DNA of 49,476 bases, taken from contig CAQZSK010000010.1 of the NCBI GenBank assembly GCA_948934525.1, positions 1 to 49,476 of the forward strand, given 5' to 3'. The DNA comes from an uncultured Clostridia bacterium. GTDB lineage: Bacteria; Bacillota; Clostridia; TANB77; CAG-508. The notes beneath the pieces are model-generated. The model saw only the letters and a program-made list of their open reading frames with translations, was not told the DNA's origin and ran no database searches. How positions within the stretch are numbered: the first letter of the stretch is position 1; every line of letters begins with the position of its first letter. This document shows positions 17,439-25,633 of the stretch, piece after piece. Position numbers and translations under genes: made by a program.

Positions 17439-19445
17439 CTACACTTCCATAATAATTGGGAGGATCATTGGATTTCTCTTTGTTTTCTCAAAAATATAAT
17501 CTCTTAGATCATCTTTTAATGTTGATTTAATTGTTGACCAATCACTTACATGATTTTCTTCTAACTTACGAACTTCCTCACGAATAACACGCTTTAAATC
17601 ATCCATTAAATTCTCAGATTCTCTTACATACACAAATCCTCTTGAAACTACATCAGGTCCTGAAACAATTTCGCCTGTATTAGAGTCCATTCCAACAACA
17701 ATAATAATTAAACCATCTTGTGATAAATGTTGTCTATCGCGCAATACAATGTTTCCTACATCTCCCACTCCTAATCCATCTACTAATACTTTTCCATTTG
17801 GAACAGAGGTCGTTAATTTTCCTTCGTTTTCATTTATTTCTAAAGTTCTACCATTACTCATCAAAAAGATGTTTTTACCTTCTACTCCCATTTTCTTAGC
17901 AGTTTCACTATGTGCCATTAATTGTCTATATTCTCCATGAACTGGAATAAAGTATTTTGGCTTTGCTAAAGTTAAAATTAATTTTTGTTCTTCTTGACAA
18001 GCATGTCCAGATACATGGATATCTTCTAAAGAACTATAAATTACTTCAGCCCCAATTTTCATTAAGTCATCAATTACTTTTGATACTAATTTTTCATTTC
18101 CTGGTATTGGAGTGGCAGAGATAATAACCATATCATTAGGAGTAATAGTTACTTTTTTATGTTCTCCATTTGCCATTCTTGTTAAAGCAGACATTGCTTC
18201 TCCTTGACTTCCTGTTGTAATAATCACAAGTTGGTCATCACGGTAATTCTTAATATTGTCAATATCAATAAATACACTATCTGCATCTTTAATATATCCA
18301 AGTTCTCTTGCTGCTTCTATCATATTTTGCATACTTCTGCCACATACTGCAATCTTTCTACCATATTTAATTGCTGAATTTACAATTTGTTGTACACGGT
18401 GTACATTAGAAGCAAAAGTTGCTACTACAATTCTTTTTGAATTATTTAAAAATAACTTATCAAATACTTCTCCCACAGAACTTTCTGACATTGTAAAGCC
18501 CTTTCTTTCACTATTGGTACTATCAGAAAGTAATACTAAAATTCCTCTATTTCCTAGTTCTGCAATTCTTCCTAAATCTATTACTTTGTCATCAATTGGA
18601 GTATAATCAATTTTGAAATCACCTGTATGCAACACCATTCCTACTGGAGTATTAATAGCAAGCATCACTGTATCTGGAATACTGTGATTGCTTCTAATAA
18701 ATTCTACTTGCATTTTACCAAAATTAATGGTTTGTCCTTGCTCTACAATATGCATTTTAGTGCTTCTTTGCAAGTGATGTTCCTCTAACTTATTATTAAT
18801 TAAAGCTACAGTTAATTTTGTTGCATAAATTGGTATATTAATTTGTTTCAAAATATATGGAATCGAACCAATATGATCTTCATGACCATGAGTGATAATT
18901 AATCCTTTTATCTTTTCTTGGTTCTTAATTAAGTAAGTAATATCTGGAATAACTAAATCTACTCCTAGCATATCATCCCCTGGGAATTCTAACCCACAAT
19001 CTACTAAAATAATCTCATCTTCATATTCAAAAACAGTAATATTTTTTCCGATTTCTTCTAATCCACCTAGTGGAATAATCTTCAAGTTTGATTTTTTAAA
19101 ATTAAATTTCATCCTATCTTGACTAGTACTTCTTGTTCTTCCTTTTTGCTCTCTTGATGTACTACGTGTTTCTCTTGGCATTCTACCTCTACTTTCTTTT
19201 CCTGTATTTCTAGTCGTCCTTCTAGTAGTTGTTTTCTTTTCTTGATCTCCTTTTTCTACTTTTGTATTCTCTTCTTTTACTCTTTGTTCTCTTATATTAG
19301 ATTCTCTTCTTCTAGTTCTATAATTAGAAGTCTTAGCTTCCCTTCTTTCTGAATTTGCTTTAGCAGCTCTTTCACTCGTTTTACGATTTGTATTTCTTGC
19401 CAAACCGTTTTCTTGCATCTCATTTGTTTTTACTTCATTTGTCAT
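17439..19445 (-). CDS. rnj: Ribonuclease J with Arg/Thr-rich N-terminal extension
   Basis: 668 residues, against about 555 for the usual enzyme. Residues 1-113 are a low-complexity, Arg/Lys/Thr/Glu/Asn-rich tail. The metallo-beta-lactamase/beta-CASP core then follows: PLGGLEEIGKNITVFEYEDE, DCGLEFPGDDMLGVD, ITHGHEDHIGSIPY (zinc site), HTGDFKID, LLSDSTNSERKG, SGHACQEEQ and PVHGEYRQL. Known: RNase J has 5'-3' exonuclease and endonuclease activity in mRNA decay and rRNA maturation. The basic tail may bind RNA. A single rnj copy is seen here. Confidence 0.95.
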   Translation of the reverse strand: MTNEVKTNEMQENGLARNTNRKTSERAAKANSERREAKTSNYRTRRRESNIREQRVKEENTKVEKGDQEKKTTTRRTTRNTGKESRGRMPRETRSTSREQKGRTRSTSQDRMKFNFKKSNLKIIPLGGLEEIGKNITVFEYEDEIILVDCGLEFPGDDMLGVDLVIPDITYLIKNQEKIKGLIITHGHEDHIGSIPYILKQINIPIYATKLTVALINNKLEEHHLQRSTKMHIVEQGQTINFGKMQVEFIRSNHSIPDTVMLAINTPVGMVLHTGDFKIDYTPIDDKVIDLGRIAELGNRGILVLLSDSTNSERKGFTMSESSVGEVFDKLFLNNSKRIVVATFASNVHRVQQIVNSAIKYGRKIAVCGRSMQNMIEAARELGYIKDADSVFIDIDNIKNYRDDQLVIITTGSQGEAMSALTRMANGEHKKVTITPNDMVIISATPIPGNEKLVSKVIDDLMKIGAEVIYSSLEDIHVSGHACQEEQKLILTLAKPKYFIPVHGEYRQLMAHSETAKKMGVEGKNIFLMSNGRTLEINENEGKLTTSVPNGKVLVDGLGVGDVGNIVLRDRQHLSQDGLIIIVVGMDSNTGEIVSGPDVVSRGFVYVRESENLMDDLKRVIREEVRKLEENHVSDWSTIKSTLKDDLRDYIFEKTKRNPMILPIIMEV

Positions 19446-19703
19446 TTACGTTTTTTCTCTCCTTTTATTTTAAATTCTGTACATTTTAACGTCGAAGAAA
19501 AGCGAATAGAATTCGCCTTACCTTAAAATTTAAACATTTTCTTACTCTTCAAACATTTCTTTTCTCTCTTTGAAATTATGGAGTAATTTTCATTTTTTAT
19601 ACATAAAATGAATATGCTTGTTTTAATCTCCGTACTTAAAACATATTCCAATGTTTTTTATTATACTATGTTTTCCTTTTTTTGTCAAATGAAGAAAAAT
19701 TTA

Positions 19704-19732
19704 TTGAAATTTGTATCATTTCATGTTATCAT
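19704..19732 (+). promoter_or_regulatory. Promoter of the GNAT gene
   Basis: TTGAAA (19704-19709), 17 bases, TATCAT (19727-19732). AGGAGG lies before the ATG at 19767. The remainder of the 19446-19766 gap shows only AT-rich leader sequence of the RNase J gene. Confidence 0.6.
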
Positions 19733-19766
19733 ATTTACATAACATTAATATCAGGAGGAAATAGCA

Positions 19767-20174
19767 ATGCTATTAGAAACAAAACGCTTAGTCATTCTTT
19801 CTATTGCTGAGCCAAAGTTTGACGAGCTCATGCGGTCCATTGTATATGTCAATGGTATCTTTTTAAAGCCAAATGGTATAACAGCCAAATGTCTGCAAGA
19901 GAATCCGCATTTTGTTTCCCAATTAGACCTCCCCATTGGCTTAATAAGCATTGGGGAAAACGGATGGATTGACTACTTAATTGACCCTAATTATCAAAGA
20001 AACGGCTATGCAACAGAAAGTTTAAAAGCAGCAAAGCAATTTATAATTGCCAAAAAAATAAAACCTTTTTTAGTAATCCATAGCGACAACCTTGCTTCTA
20101 TCACAGTCGCTGAAAGGTGTGGCTTTAAACGTGTTGCTGGAACTTCTATTCAAGGAAGATATTCTGTAGTATAA
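19767..20174 (+). CDS. GNAT family N-acetyltransferase, probably acquired
   Basis: 135 residues with the acetyl-CoA loop QRNGYA, followed by SLKAAKQF and the C-terminal HSDNLASITVAERCGFKRV of RimJ/RimL-type enzymes. The substrate is unknown. Codon use is richer in G and C than its neighbours and includes an in-frame CGG (MRS at 19829-19837), which is otherwise missing from native genes here. The gene runs against the prevailing strand with its own promoter and terminator, as for a single-gene insertion. Confidence 0.82.
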   Translation: MLLETKRLVILSIAEPKFDELMRSIVYVNGIFLKPNGITAKCLQENPHFVSQLDLPIGLISIGENGWIDYLIDPNYQRNGYATESLKAAKQFIIAKKIKPFLVIHSDNLASITVAERCGFKRVAGTSIQGRYSVV

Positions 20175-20181
20175 TTCAAAA

Positions 20182-20222
20182 TGCCCAGAGAAAGAAGTTA
20201 TACTTTTTTCTGGGCGTTTTTA
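20182..20222 (+). terminator. Terminator of the GNAT gene
   Basis: GCCCAGA pairs with TCTGGGC around a 20-base loop, followed by GTTTTT. Confidence 0.65.
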
Positions 20223-20251
20223 ATTAGACAATAAAAAATACCCAATCTTTT

Positions 20252-20902
20252 TTACATATGTGTTACTAGCTCCATAGTTTTCTCATAAATTTCATATTCT
20301 TTATAATTCTTGATTACAAGATACCATAAATATACTAAAATAATCAAAAAGGCAATATTATGAATATATAAAATTAAGATACTAGTTATAACTGTTAAAA
20401 TAATAACTGTAACAAAAGAAATTAAATTACTTTTTTGACAAGCTATTTTTCTTCCTTTGCAAATATGTACTATTTGTTTTAAAATTCTTCCTCCATCTAG
20501 TGGATAAATCGGAAGTAAATTAAAAATCGCTAATAATAAATTACTATAAATAATTGTTTCTTCTTGGATAACTAATTCTATATTCCACAATAGACAAACT
20601 AAAATAAGAAATAAGTTTACTATTGGTCCAGCTAAATAAATAACCATTTTCTTAACACATAACTCATTTCCTTGTTTTATCTTTTTTTTGTAATCTTCCA
20701 TGCAAGTTTTAAAAACAATTCTAAATCCAAAAGGTGTTATTTCCATTGTTTTAGGTCGAAATCCCAATGCTAGTCCAGCGCACAAATGCCCTATTTCATG
20801 TAAAAATGCAAAAAGCATAATTGTTGCATATATTTCAATTTGCTTAGTTAAGAAAAAAAGGATTCCAAACAGGAAAATTTTCAAATCTATTTTGATACTC
20901 AT
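20252..20902 (-). CDS. spoIVFB: Site-2 protease (M50), SpoIVFB-like
   Basis: 216 residues, multi-spanning. The zinc motif HEIGHLCAGLALG is in helix 2 and the second metal motif is LLPIYPLDGGRIL, with GPIVNL between them. Known: SpoIVFB cleaves pro-sigma-K in the mother cell during sporulation. It lies 17 bases downstream of an M23 membrane peptidase, matching the spoIVFA-spoIVFB order. A general S2P of other function is the alternative. Confidence 0.8.
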   Translation of the reverse strand: MSIKIDLKIFLFGILFFLTKQIEIYATIMLFAFLHEIGHLCAGLALGFRPKTMEITPFGFRIVFKTCMEDYKKKIKQGNELCVKKMVIYLAGPIVNLFLILVCLLWNIELVIQEETIIYSNLLLAIFNLLPIYPLDGGRILKQIVHICKGRKIACQKSNLISFVTVIILTVITSILILYIHNIAFLIILVYLWYLVIKNYKEYEIYEKTMELVTHM

Positions 20903-20919
20903 ATTCTTTCCTCTCTGCC

Positions 20920-21960
20920 TTAAAATTTTAAAACTAGTTCTGGATCAACAGTTCTATTATCTCTACGTATTTCTAAATGTAAATGTGGTCCTGTTGTTCT
21001 TCCAGTATTGCCTGAAAGCGCTATCTTTTGCCCTTTTTTTATAGTTGCTCCTTGCTTAACTAAAATCTTACTACAATGTGCATAAATCGTTGTAACATCT
21101 TTATTTACAATTTTCACATGAGTTCCATATTCTCCTTCGTTGGAAACTAAACTCACTTTACCATCCATCACAGCCATCACAGTTGTACCTACATTAACAC
21201 CTAAATCAATACCATAATGATTTTCAGATACAATCTCTGTTGCTTCTCTTTTTCCATAACGCGAAGTAACTGGTCCTTTTAAGGGAAGTCCTAATTTAAA
21301 GTTAGCTTTAATATATTCTGCATCTTTTTGCATTTGTGTTTTGCCACTACTTCCACTAGAAGATGTTGTTACAGTTGTTTCATTGTTAGTGGCTCCTCCT
21401 ATCCCTGTTTGATTAGTTATATTTTCTTTTGCTTCATTTGTTACTTTATTTTCTACTTCATTGTTCTCTATCTTGTTTCCTTTCTCTGCTCCTTCTTCTT
21501 GCCTATTTTCTGTTTGTGTATTTTCCTTATTCTCTGTATTTTGATTTTCACTTTGTTCATTTTCTTGTTTTTCATTCTCTTGATTTTCTTCTTGATTATT
21601 ATCTTCCTTTAACCAACTTCCCAAAAAATCTAGTTTGTCCTGATTATCTTGGAAAAACTTCCCTACCTTTCCTGCTATTACCTCAAAATTAATATCAGTA
21701 CTCAAAAATTCTCTTGTTTTGTTCATAACATCTGCTGAAAAAATATAGTTTGCTTCTTTAATAAGCGAAAAGACTAAGTAAATTAAAATACAAGTTAAAA
21801 CTTGTATAATCATTTTTTTGTAAAGAGAAATTTTCCTACCTTCATTTCCTTCTTTTACCTGACTACTAGACATCCTAACAGAATTACTATTCTCTCTTCT
21901 TCTATAGTAAATCTCTTCTGCTCGTCTTATTCTTTCTTCTGGAGATATTGTTTTTTCCAC
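20920..21960 (-). CDS. Membrane-anchored M23 peptidase, SpoIVFA-like
   Basis: 346 residues with GTG start. A basic N-terminus precedes one transmembrane helix (about 49-67). A low-complexity Asn/Glu/Gln stretch spans about 120-190. The C-terminal LytM domain has HYGIDLG, TIYAHCSK and GPHLHLEIR, so both HxxxD and HxH zinc ligands appear intact. Known: SpoIVFA and SpoIIQ carry LytM domains and act at the forespore/mother-cell interface. Together with the following SpoIVFB-like gene this suggests a sporulation checkpoint role. Its ribosome binding site lies in the stem of the hairpin at 21965-22020. Confidence 0.8.
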   Translation of the reverse strand: MEKTISPEERIRRAEEIYYRRRENSNSVRMSSSQVKEGNEGRKISLYKKMIIQVLTCILIYLVFSLIKEANYIFSADVMNKTREFLSTDINFEVIAGKVGKFFQDNQDKLDFLGSWLKEDNNQEENQENEKQENEQSENQNTENKENTQTENRQEEGAEKGNKIENNEVENKVTNEAKENITNQTGIGGATNNETTVTTSSSGSSGKTQMQKDAEYIKANFKLGLPLKGPVTSRYGKREATEIVSENHYGIDLGVNVGTTVMAVMDGKVSLVSNEGEYGTHVKIVNKDVTTIYAHCSKILVKQGATIKKGQKIALSGNTGRTTGPHLHLEIRRDNRTVDPELVLKF

Positions 21961-21964
21961 AAAA

Positions 21965-22020
21965 ATACACCTCTTCCTTTGTAGTTTCTTGGTTCATGTA
22001 TATGTAAGGAAGAGATGTAT
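21965..22020 (-). terminator. Hairpin overlapping the M23 ribosome binding site (terminator or attenuator)
   Basis: ATACACCTCTTCCTT (21965-21979) and AAGGAAGAGATGTAT (22006-22020) form a 15-bp stem with one G-U. On the minus strand the second arm contains the GAGGTG used by the M23 gene and runs straight into TTTTTGTG, where GTG is its start codon. Confidence 0.65.
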
Positions 22021-22031
22021 TATTCTTAAAT

Positions 22032-22466
22032 TTAAAGAGTAAATAATAAAATAATATTTACTACAAGTCCTATTGCTAGGACACAGCTTATTTTTTTTAA
22101 CAAACGATATTTTTTCTTTAATCTTTTATAAGGAAATTCTTCATTTTTATGATTATTTTCTACTTTAGAAATATAGTCTGCAATTAACATTTGCGCTTCA
22201 TTTACAATATAATCCTTTGGATTCTTTTCTGTTTTAGATGTTGTTTTTCCATTTTGTTTTTTCACTTCTACATCTATAAGCTCTGGTTTCTTTAATTTTT
22301 GGTTTTCTTTCAAAAACACAATTGCCTCTTCTACTAAATTAGAAGGTAAGTCCTTTAATATTACAATATTTTTCATTCCACCTGTATTCATTTTCCCTAT
22401 TTCCTTTCTTACTGTTTCATTAATTACTTCTATTTTTCCATTTTTAGTTAATTTTATACAAGTCAA
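22032..22466 (-). CDS. Tail-anchored protein of unknown function
   Basis: 144 residues: a soluble, Lys-rich body and one C-terminal helix (about 125-143), as in a tail-anchored protein. No family is recognised. It follows the YyaC gene by 10 bases and is followed by a hairpin, so it ends the operon starting near 25133. Confidence 0.55.
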   Translation of the reverse strand: MTCIKLTKNGKIEVINETVRKEIGKMNTGGMKNIVILKDLPSNLVEEAIVFLKENQKLKKPELIDVEVKKQNGKTTSKTEKNPKDYIVNEAQMLIADYISKVENNHKNEEFPYKRLKKKYRLLKKISCVLAIGLVVNIILLFTL

Positions 22467-22476
22467 AATAAAAAAA

Positions 22477-22917
22477 TTAAATTAGTTCGTCCATAATTTC
22501 TATAATTTGATTTGCCAATTTCTGTGCCATTTGGTTCATTTGATAAACTGATTTTTCACTTTGCAATTGTTTTATCTTTTTATCTACAATAGTCTTAATA
22601 TTCCAATGGGCAGGAAAATAAAGGCTTTTTTCAAAAGCTTTTCCTATTTCTATTCCTCCTCTATTCATACAAGTACTTCCTATTTGTTCTTCTTCTCCTA
22701 ATGCAGAATCTATTACGATTAATTTGCTGTCCTCTGTTTTGAGATAGTCAATAAAAATAGGAGCATTTTGAAAATGAATAGGACATTTCATTGTTCCTAA
22801 CACTTTTACTTTTGAGCTTGTCTTAAATTTTTTCTCTAAAATTTCTCCTACTCTTGGCCCAAAAGAATCCCCTACTAGCTGATTTGTTCCAATACAAACA
22901 AAAATATATTTTTCCAT
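22477..22917 (-). CDS. yyaC: YyaC-type spore protease
   Basis: 146 residues. The N-terminus FVCIGTNQLVGDSFGPRVGEIL, shortened here to its core CIGTNQLVGDSFGP, is the DUF1256 signature of YyaC, related to the germination protease Gpr. LIVIDSALGEEEQIG and MNRGGIEIGKAF follow as expected. Known: YyaC is a spore-forming-organism protein of the Gpr-like fold with poorly known target. Its presence supports endospore formation. Confidence 0.85.
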   Translation of the reverse strand: MEKYIFVCIGTNQLVGDSFGPRVGEILEKKFKTSSKVKVLGTMKCPIHFQNAPIFIDYLKTEDSKLIVIDSALGEEEQIGSTCMNRGGIEIGKAFEKSLYFPAHWNIKTIVDKKIKQLQSEKSVYQMNQMAQKLANQIIEIMDELI

Positions 22918-22944
22918 TTTATCTTTCTCCTTGTTTCTATCCTA

Positions 22945-23202
22945 TTAATCTTTGTCCAGAGAAATGACAATTTTAATATCTTTATCCTTTTGATATCTTT
23001 TGATAATATCTTCTGAAAAACCAGCTACTTCATTAGAAAGAATAATAGTATCATAATCTTGCTTAATTAAATCTTTAATCGTACTATCAGTCTGCTCCAA
23101 ATCTTGTAATTTAAAAACATCAAAGCCTAAAGCTTCTGGCAAGCGAAAACTTCTGGCATCTTTTTCATATTTAATCCAAGACATTTTCATTTTTATCACC
23201 AT
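22945..23202 (-). CDS. Small protein resembling V-type ATPase subunit F
   Basis: 85 residues or fewer; starts at residues 1, 5 or 7 are all possible. RLPEALGFDVFKLQDLEQTD, then YDTIILSNEVAGFSEDIIKRY, follows the Rossmann-like pattern of V-ATPase subunit F. No other V-ATPase genes are near, so a role in that complex is doubtful. Confidence 0.5.
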   Translation of the reverse strand: MVIKMKMSWIKYEKDARSFRLPEALGFDVFKLQDLEQTDSTIKDLIKQDYDTIILSNEVAGFSEDIIKRYQKDKDIKIVISLDKD

Positions 23203-23229
23203 TACTTATTCTTTGATGTTCTTGTAAAA

Positions 23230-23916
23230 TTATTCTATTTTTCCAAAAATATTTTGTATAAGTTTCACATTTTCTATTAAATCCTGTTCCATTTCTTCTA
23301 GGCTAAATATTTTGAATTCCTTATTTTCTTTTTGTATTCTTTCTGGGACCTCTTTAAAATATTGATTTACTCCCTCTATATCTATCTTTTCAATGTGAAT
23401 TTCATTTACGCTTTTTGTTTCCTGAACAAAGCTTTCTTCAAAATTTGGAATCTCCACTAAATTATTATGATACAAATGATAAGAAAGACTGTTAAAATCT
23501 CCCACTTTCGTTTGACGTAATACTTCACTTTCTCCAAAAACTGTATTATTTGTTCCTTGTAAACCTACCATTTTTCCATTTTCATAAATTCCTTTTTTAA
23601 TATAAGTCTGATAATTCCAATAAAAATCAGTTACTAGATGTGCTAAGTAACCTCTAACAATTGGATCTTTCATATTTCTGGCATAATTTTTCAAAAAAGT
23701 TTTATAATCTGGAAGCTCTCTCGTTTTTCCATCAAAAGTCTCCATTTTTCCATAGTGAGTAATACTATATGGAATTTTTTTTGATATAGGATTAATCAGA
23801 TACCCTACATTCACATCTGGCAAAATATTTCCTAGTAAAAAACATTGATATTCTTCTTTAGTCATATTTTTCGCCAATTCTTTTGCTACTTTTAAATGAA
23901 TTGCCCATGATGGCAT
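23230..23916 (-). CDS. Zinc-dependent phospholipase C-like protein
   Basis: 228 residues. It begins MPSWAIHLKVAKEL and has FLLGNILPDVNVGYL, ITHYG and GYLAHLVTDFYWN, which fit the metal-ligand pattern (HxxxA, GxxxPD, H, HxxxD) of the S1/P1 and zinc phospholipase C-like family. No signal peptide is visible, so it is probably cytoplasmic with unknown substrate. It lies 8 bases from the AlkD-like gene. Confidence 0.7.
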   Translation of the reverse strand: MPSWAIHLKVAKELAKNMTKEEYQCFLLGNILPDVNVGYLINPISKKIPYSITHYGKMETFDGKTRELPDYKTFLKNYARNMKDPIVRGYLAHLVTDFYWNYQTYIKKGIYENGKMVGLQGTNNTVFGESEVLRQTKVGDFNSLSYHLYHNNLVEIPNFEESFVQETKSVNEIHIEKIDIEGVNQYFKEVPERIQKENKEFKIFSLEEMEQDLIENVKLIQNIFGKIE

Positions 23917-23924
23917 GTTCTATT

Positions 23925-24605
23925 TCACCTTCTTTTCATTTCCTTTAATTTTTGTTTTGTTTCTTTATCTATTTGATAAGACTCAATCATCTTTTGTAAA
24001 GCTTTGTTATATGTAAAATTATCTAGATGGTTATTTTGTAATAATTTCATTGTCTTTTCTGGAAATTTCACATACGCCATAGACAGCGCCCATGCTATTC
24101 CCATTTTAACATAGTATCCTTCATTTTTAACACTATCATATATTTTTAAAACTTGGTCAATGTATTCATCTGTTAAGTAATAATCCATAAGCATAATAAT
24201 AGCAAAACGTAATTCAAATTCCTGATTAGATGAGAAATATTTTTGAAGATAATTCCACATTTCGTTTGGATATTTATTTGTAAATTTATAAGTTGATGTA
24301 CAGCAATCACAGACTGCCCAATTATCTATAATTGGTACAAATTTATCTAAATAGACCATCTTTTCTTCTAACTCTGTCTTCATATAACCAATTACTAATC
24401 CTTGTAGCATTCTTTCTTCATAGTAATCTTGTGGTGCTTTTTCTAAATATTCCTTTGGATTTTCCTTCGCAATTTGTTTTGCTAATTTTCTTAAATTTGG
24501 AATACGAACTCCAATAATATCATCTACATTTGGACATAGCTTGCTATGAAATTCTCGATATTTTTTATCTTGCATTTCAAATAACTTTTCTCTAATATTT
24601 TCCAT
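23925..24605 (-). CDS. DNA alkylation repair protein, AlkD-like HEAT-repeat glycosylase
   Basis: 226 residues of helical repeats with GVRIPNLRKLAKQIAKE, YYEERMLQGLVIGYMK, IIDNWAVCDCCTS and YYVKMGIAWALSMAYVKFP, all typical of the AlkD family. Known: AlkD removes bulky or positively charged alkylated bases. In many Clostridia homologues are of unknown specificity. It starts 3 bases after the DUF4116 gene stop. Confidence 0.85.
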   Translation of the reverse strand: MENIREKLFEMQDKKYREFHSKLCPNVDDIIGVRIPNLRKLAKQIAKENPKEYLEKAPQDYYEERMLQGLVIGYMKTELEEKMVYLDKFVPIIDNWAVCDCCTSTYKFTNKYPNEMWNYLQKYFSSNQEFELRFAIIMLMDYYLTDEYIDQVLKIYDSVKNEGYYVKMGIAWALSMAYVKFPEKTMKLLQNNHLDNFTYNKALQKMIESYQIDKETKQKLKEMKRR

Positions 24606-24608
24606 TTC

Positions 24609-25133
24609 TTACTCCTGTGGTGGATTTAAAATAGCTTGTATATCTTCATCTTGTTTTAATTCTTCTGAATCAATATATTCTTTTGCTCTTTTATCTTGTT
24701 TAATTGCTGCTAAAATAATATCTTTGTCATTTCTCAGGCGTCTACTTGCATATTTTAAGATAAGTCCTTTATTGATCACAGCCTGTAAAACAATATCTTT
24801 GTCATCTCTTAACTCTTTAGATGAATAATACAAAATTTGCCCCTCTATTTTTACTCCTGCTAACATTAACTCTTTGTCTCCTCTGAGCTTTTCACTAGCG
24901 TAGCAAGCCGTCCATCCTATTCTTGATACAGAATTGTATACAATCTCTCTGTCCTCTTTCAGTCTTGGACTTACAAATTCTAATGCAATTGGGTTCTGCT
25001 CCACTGCTGCCATTGCAATTTCTCTATCATCTTGTAGTTCTTTAGAAGCAAAATCTAGCAATTTCCCATTCTTTTTTACTATATCTAATACATACTCTCG
25101 GTTATTTGCTTGTTCAAAGTCAAACTCTTCCAT
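24609..25133 (-). CDS. DUF4116 repeat protein
   Basis: 174 residues made of about five copies of a 25-residue motif of the type LKEDREIVYNSV...LxYAS. This is the DUF4116 pattern. No catalytic residues are evident; it is likely a protein-interaction module. It heads the group of genes down to 22032. Confidence 0.75.
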   Translation of the reverse strand: MEEFDFEQANNREYVLDIVKKNGKLLDFASKELQDDREIAMAAVEQNPIALEFVSPRLKEDREIVYNSVSRIGWTACYASEKLRGDKELMLAGVKIEGQILYYSSKELRDDKDIVLQAVINKGLILKYASRRLRNDKDIILAAIKQDKRAKEYIDSEELKQDEDIQAILNPPQE

Positions 25134-25152
25134 TTTATCTCCTATGAATGAA

Positions 25153-25176
25153 ATGGTACTTGAAATTTTTCAAGCA
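25153..25176. terminator. Hairpin between 25189-25527 gene and DUF4116 gene
   Basis: GGTACTTGAAA and TTTCAAGCACC form an 11-bp stem with a very short loop; the T run is weak in both directions, so termination may be partial. Confidence 0.45.
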
Positions 25177-25188
25177 CCATTTCTCTTT

Positions 25189-25527
25189 TTATTGATTTGT
25201 CATATAATACCAACCTACTAATATTGCAATTAAGGCAACTGTGATGATAATAATAATGGTTACTGCTACGGCTCTTCTATTATCTTTTGGTTTTGTAGAA
25301 TTTATATTTTGTAGTTGATCATTTATATCATTGACCAAATCAGTTGGTGCGGAATTTACTCCATACCATTCTGTATTATTTTCTGTTCTATTTGTATTAA
25401 TTATTTCATTTTCTACAACCACATTTTCATTTTCTACATTCTGATTTGTTGCTCCTACATAATTAGTTAGTCCTAACATAAATGCTATAATTATTAACGC
25501 AATTGATGATATAACTTGCTTTTTCAT
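25189..25527 (-). CDS. Small secreted or membrane protein of unknown function
   Basis: 112 residues: a signal peptide (about 1-26), an Asn/Glu-rich extracellular segment and a C-terminal helix (about 87-107) with a short tail. No family is recognised. The topology is that of a type I membrane protein with a small disordered ectodomain. Confidence 0.6.
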   Translation of the reverse strand: MKKQVISSIALIIIAFMLGLTNYVGATNQNVENENVVVENEIINTNRTENNTEWYGVNSAPTDLVNDINDQLQNINSTKPKDNRRAVAVTIIIIITVALIAILVGWYYMTNQ

Positions 25528-25633
25528 AAATTCATCCTTTCTATTTTTGTAATTTCTATATTTATTTTACACAAGAAACGAACAAAAGTAAAGCTTTTTT
25601 TCTTGACTTTTATTCGTTCTTATTATCAAAATC

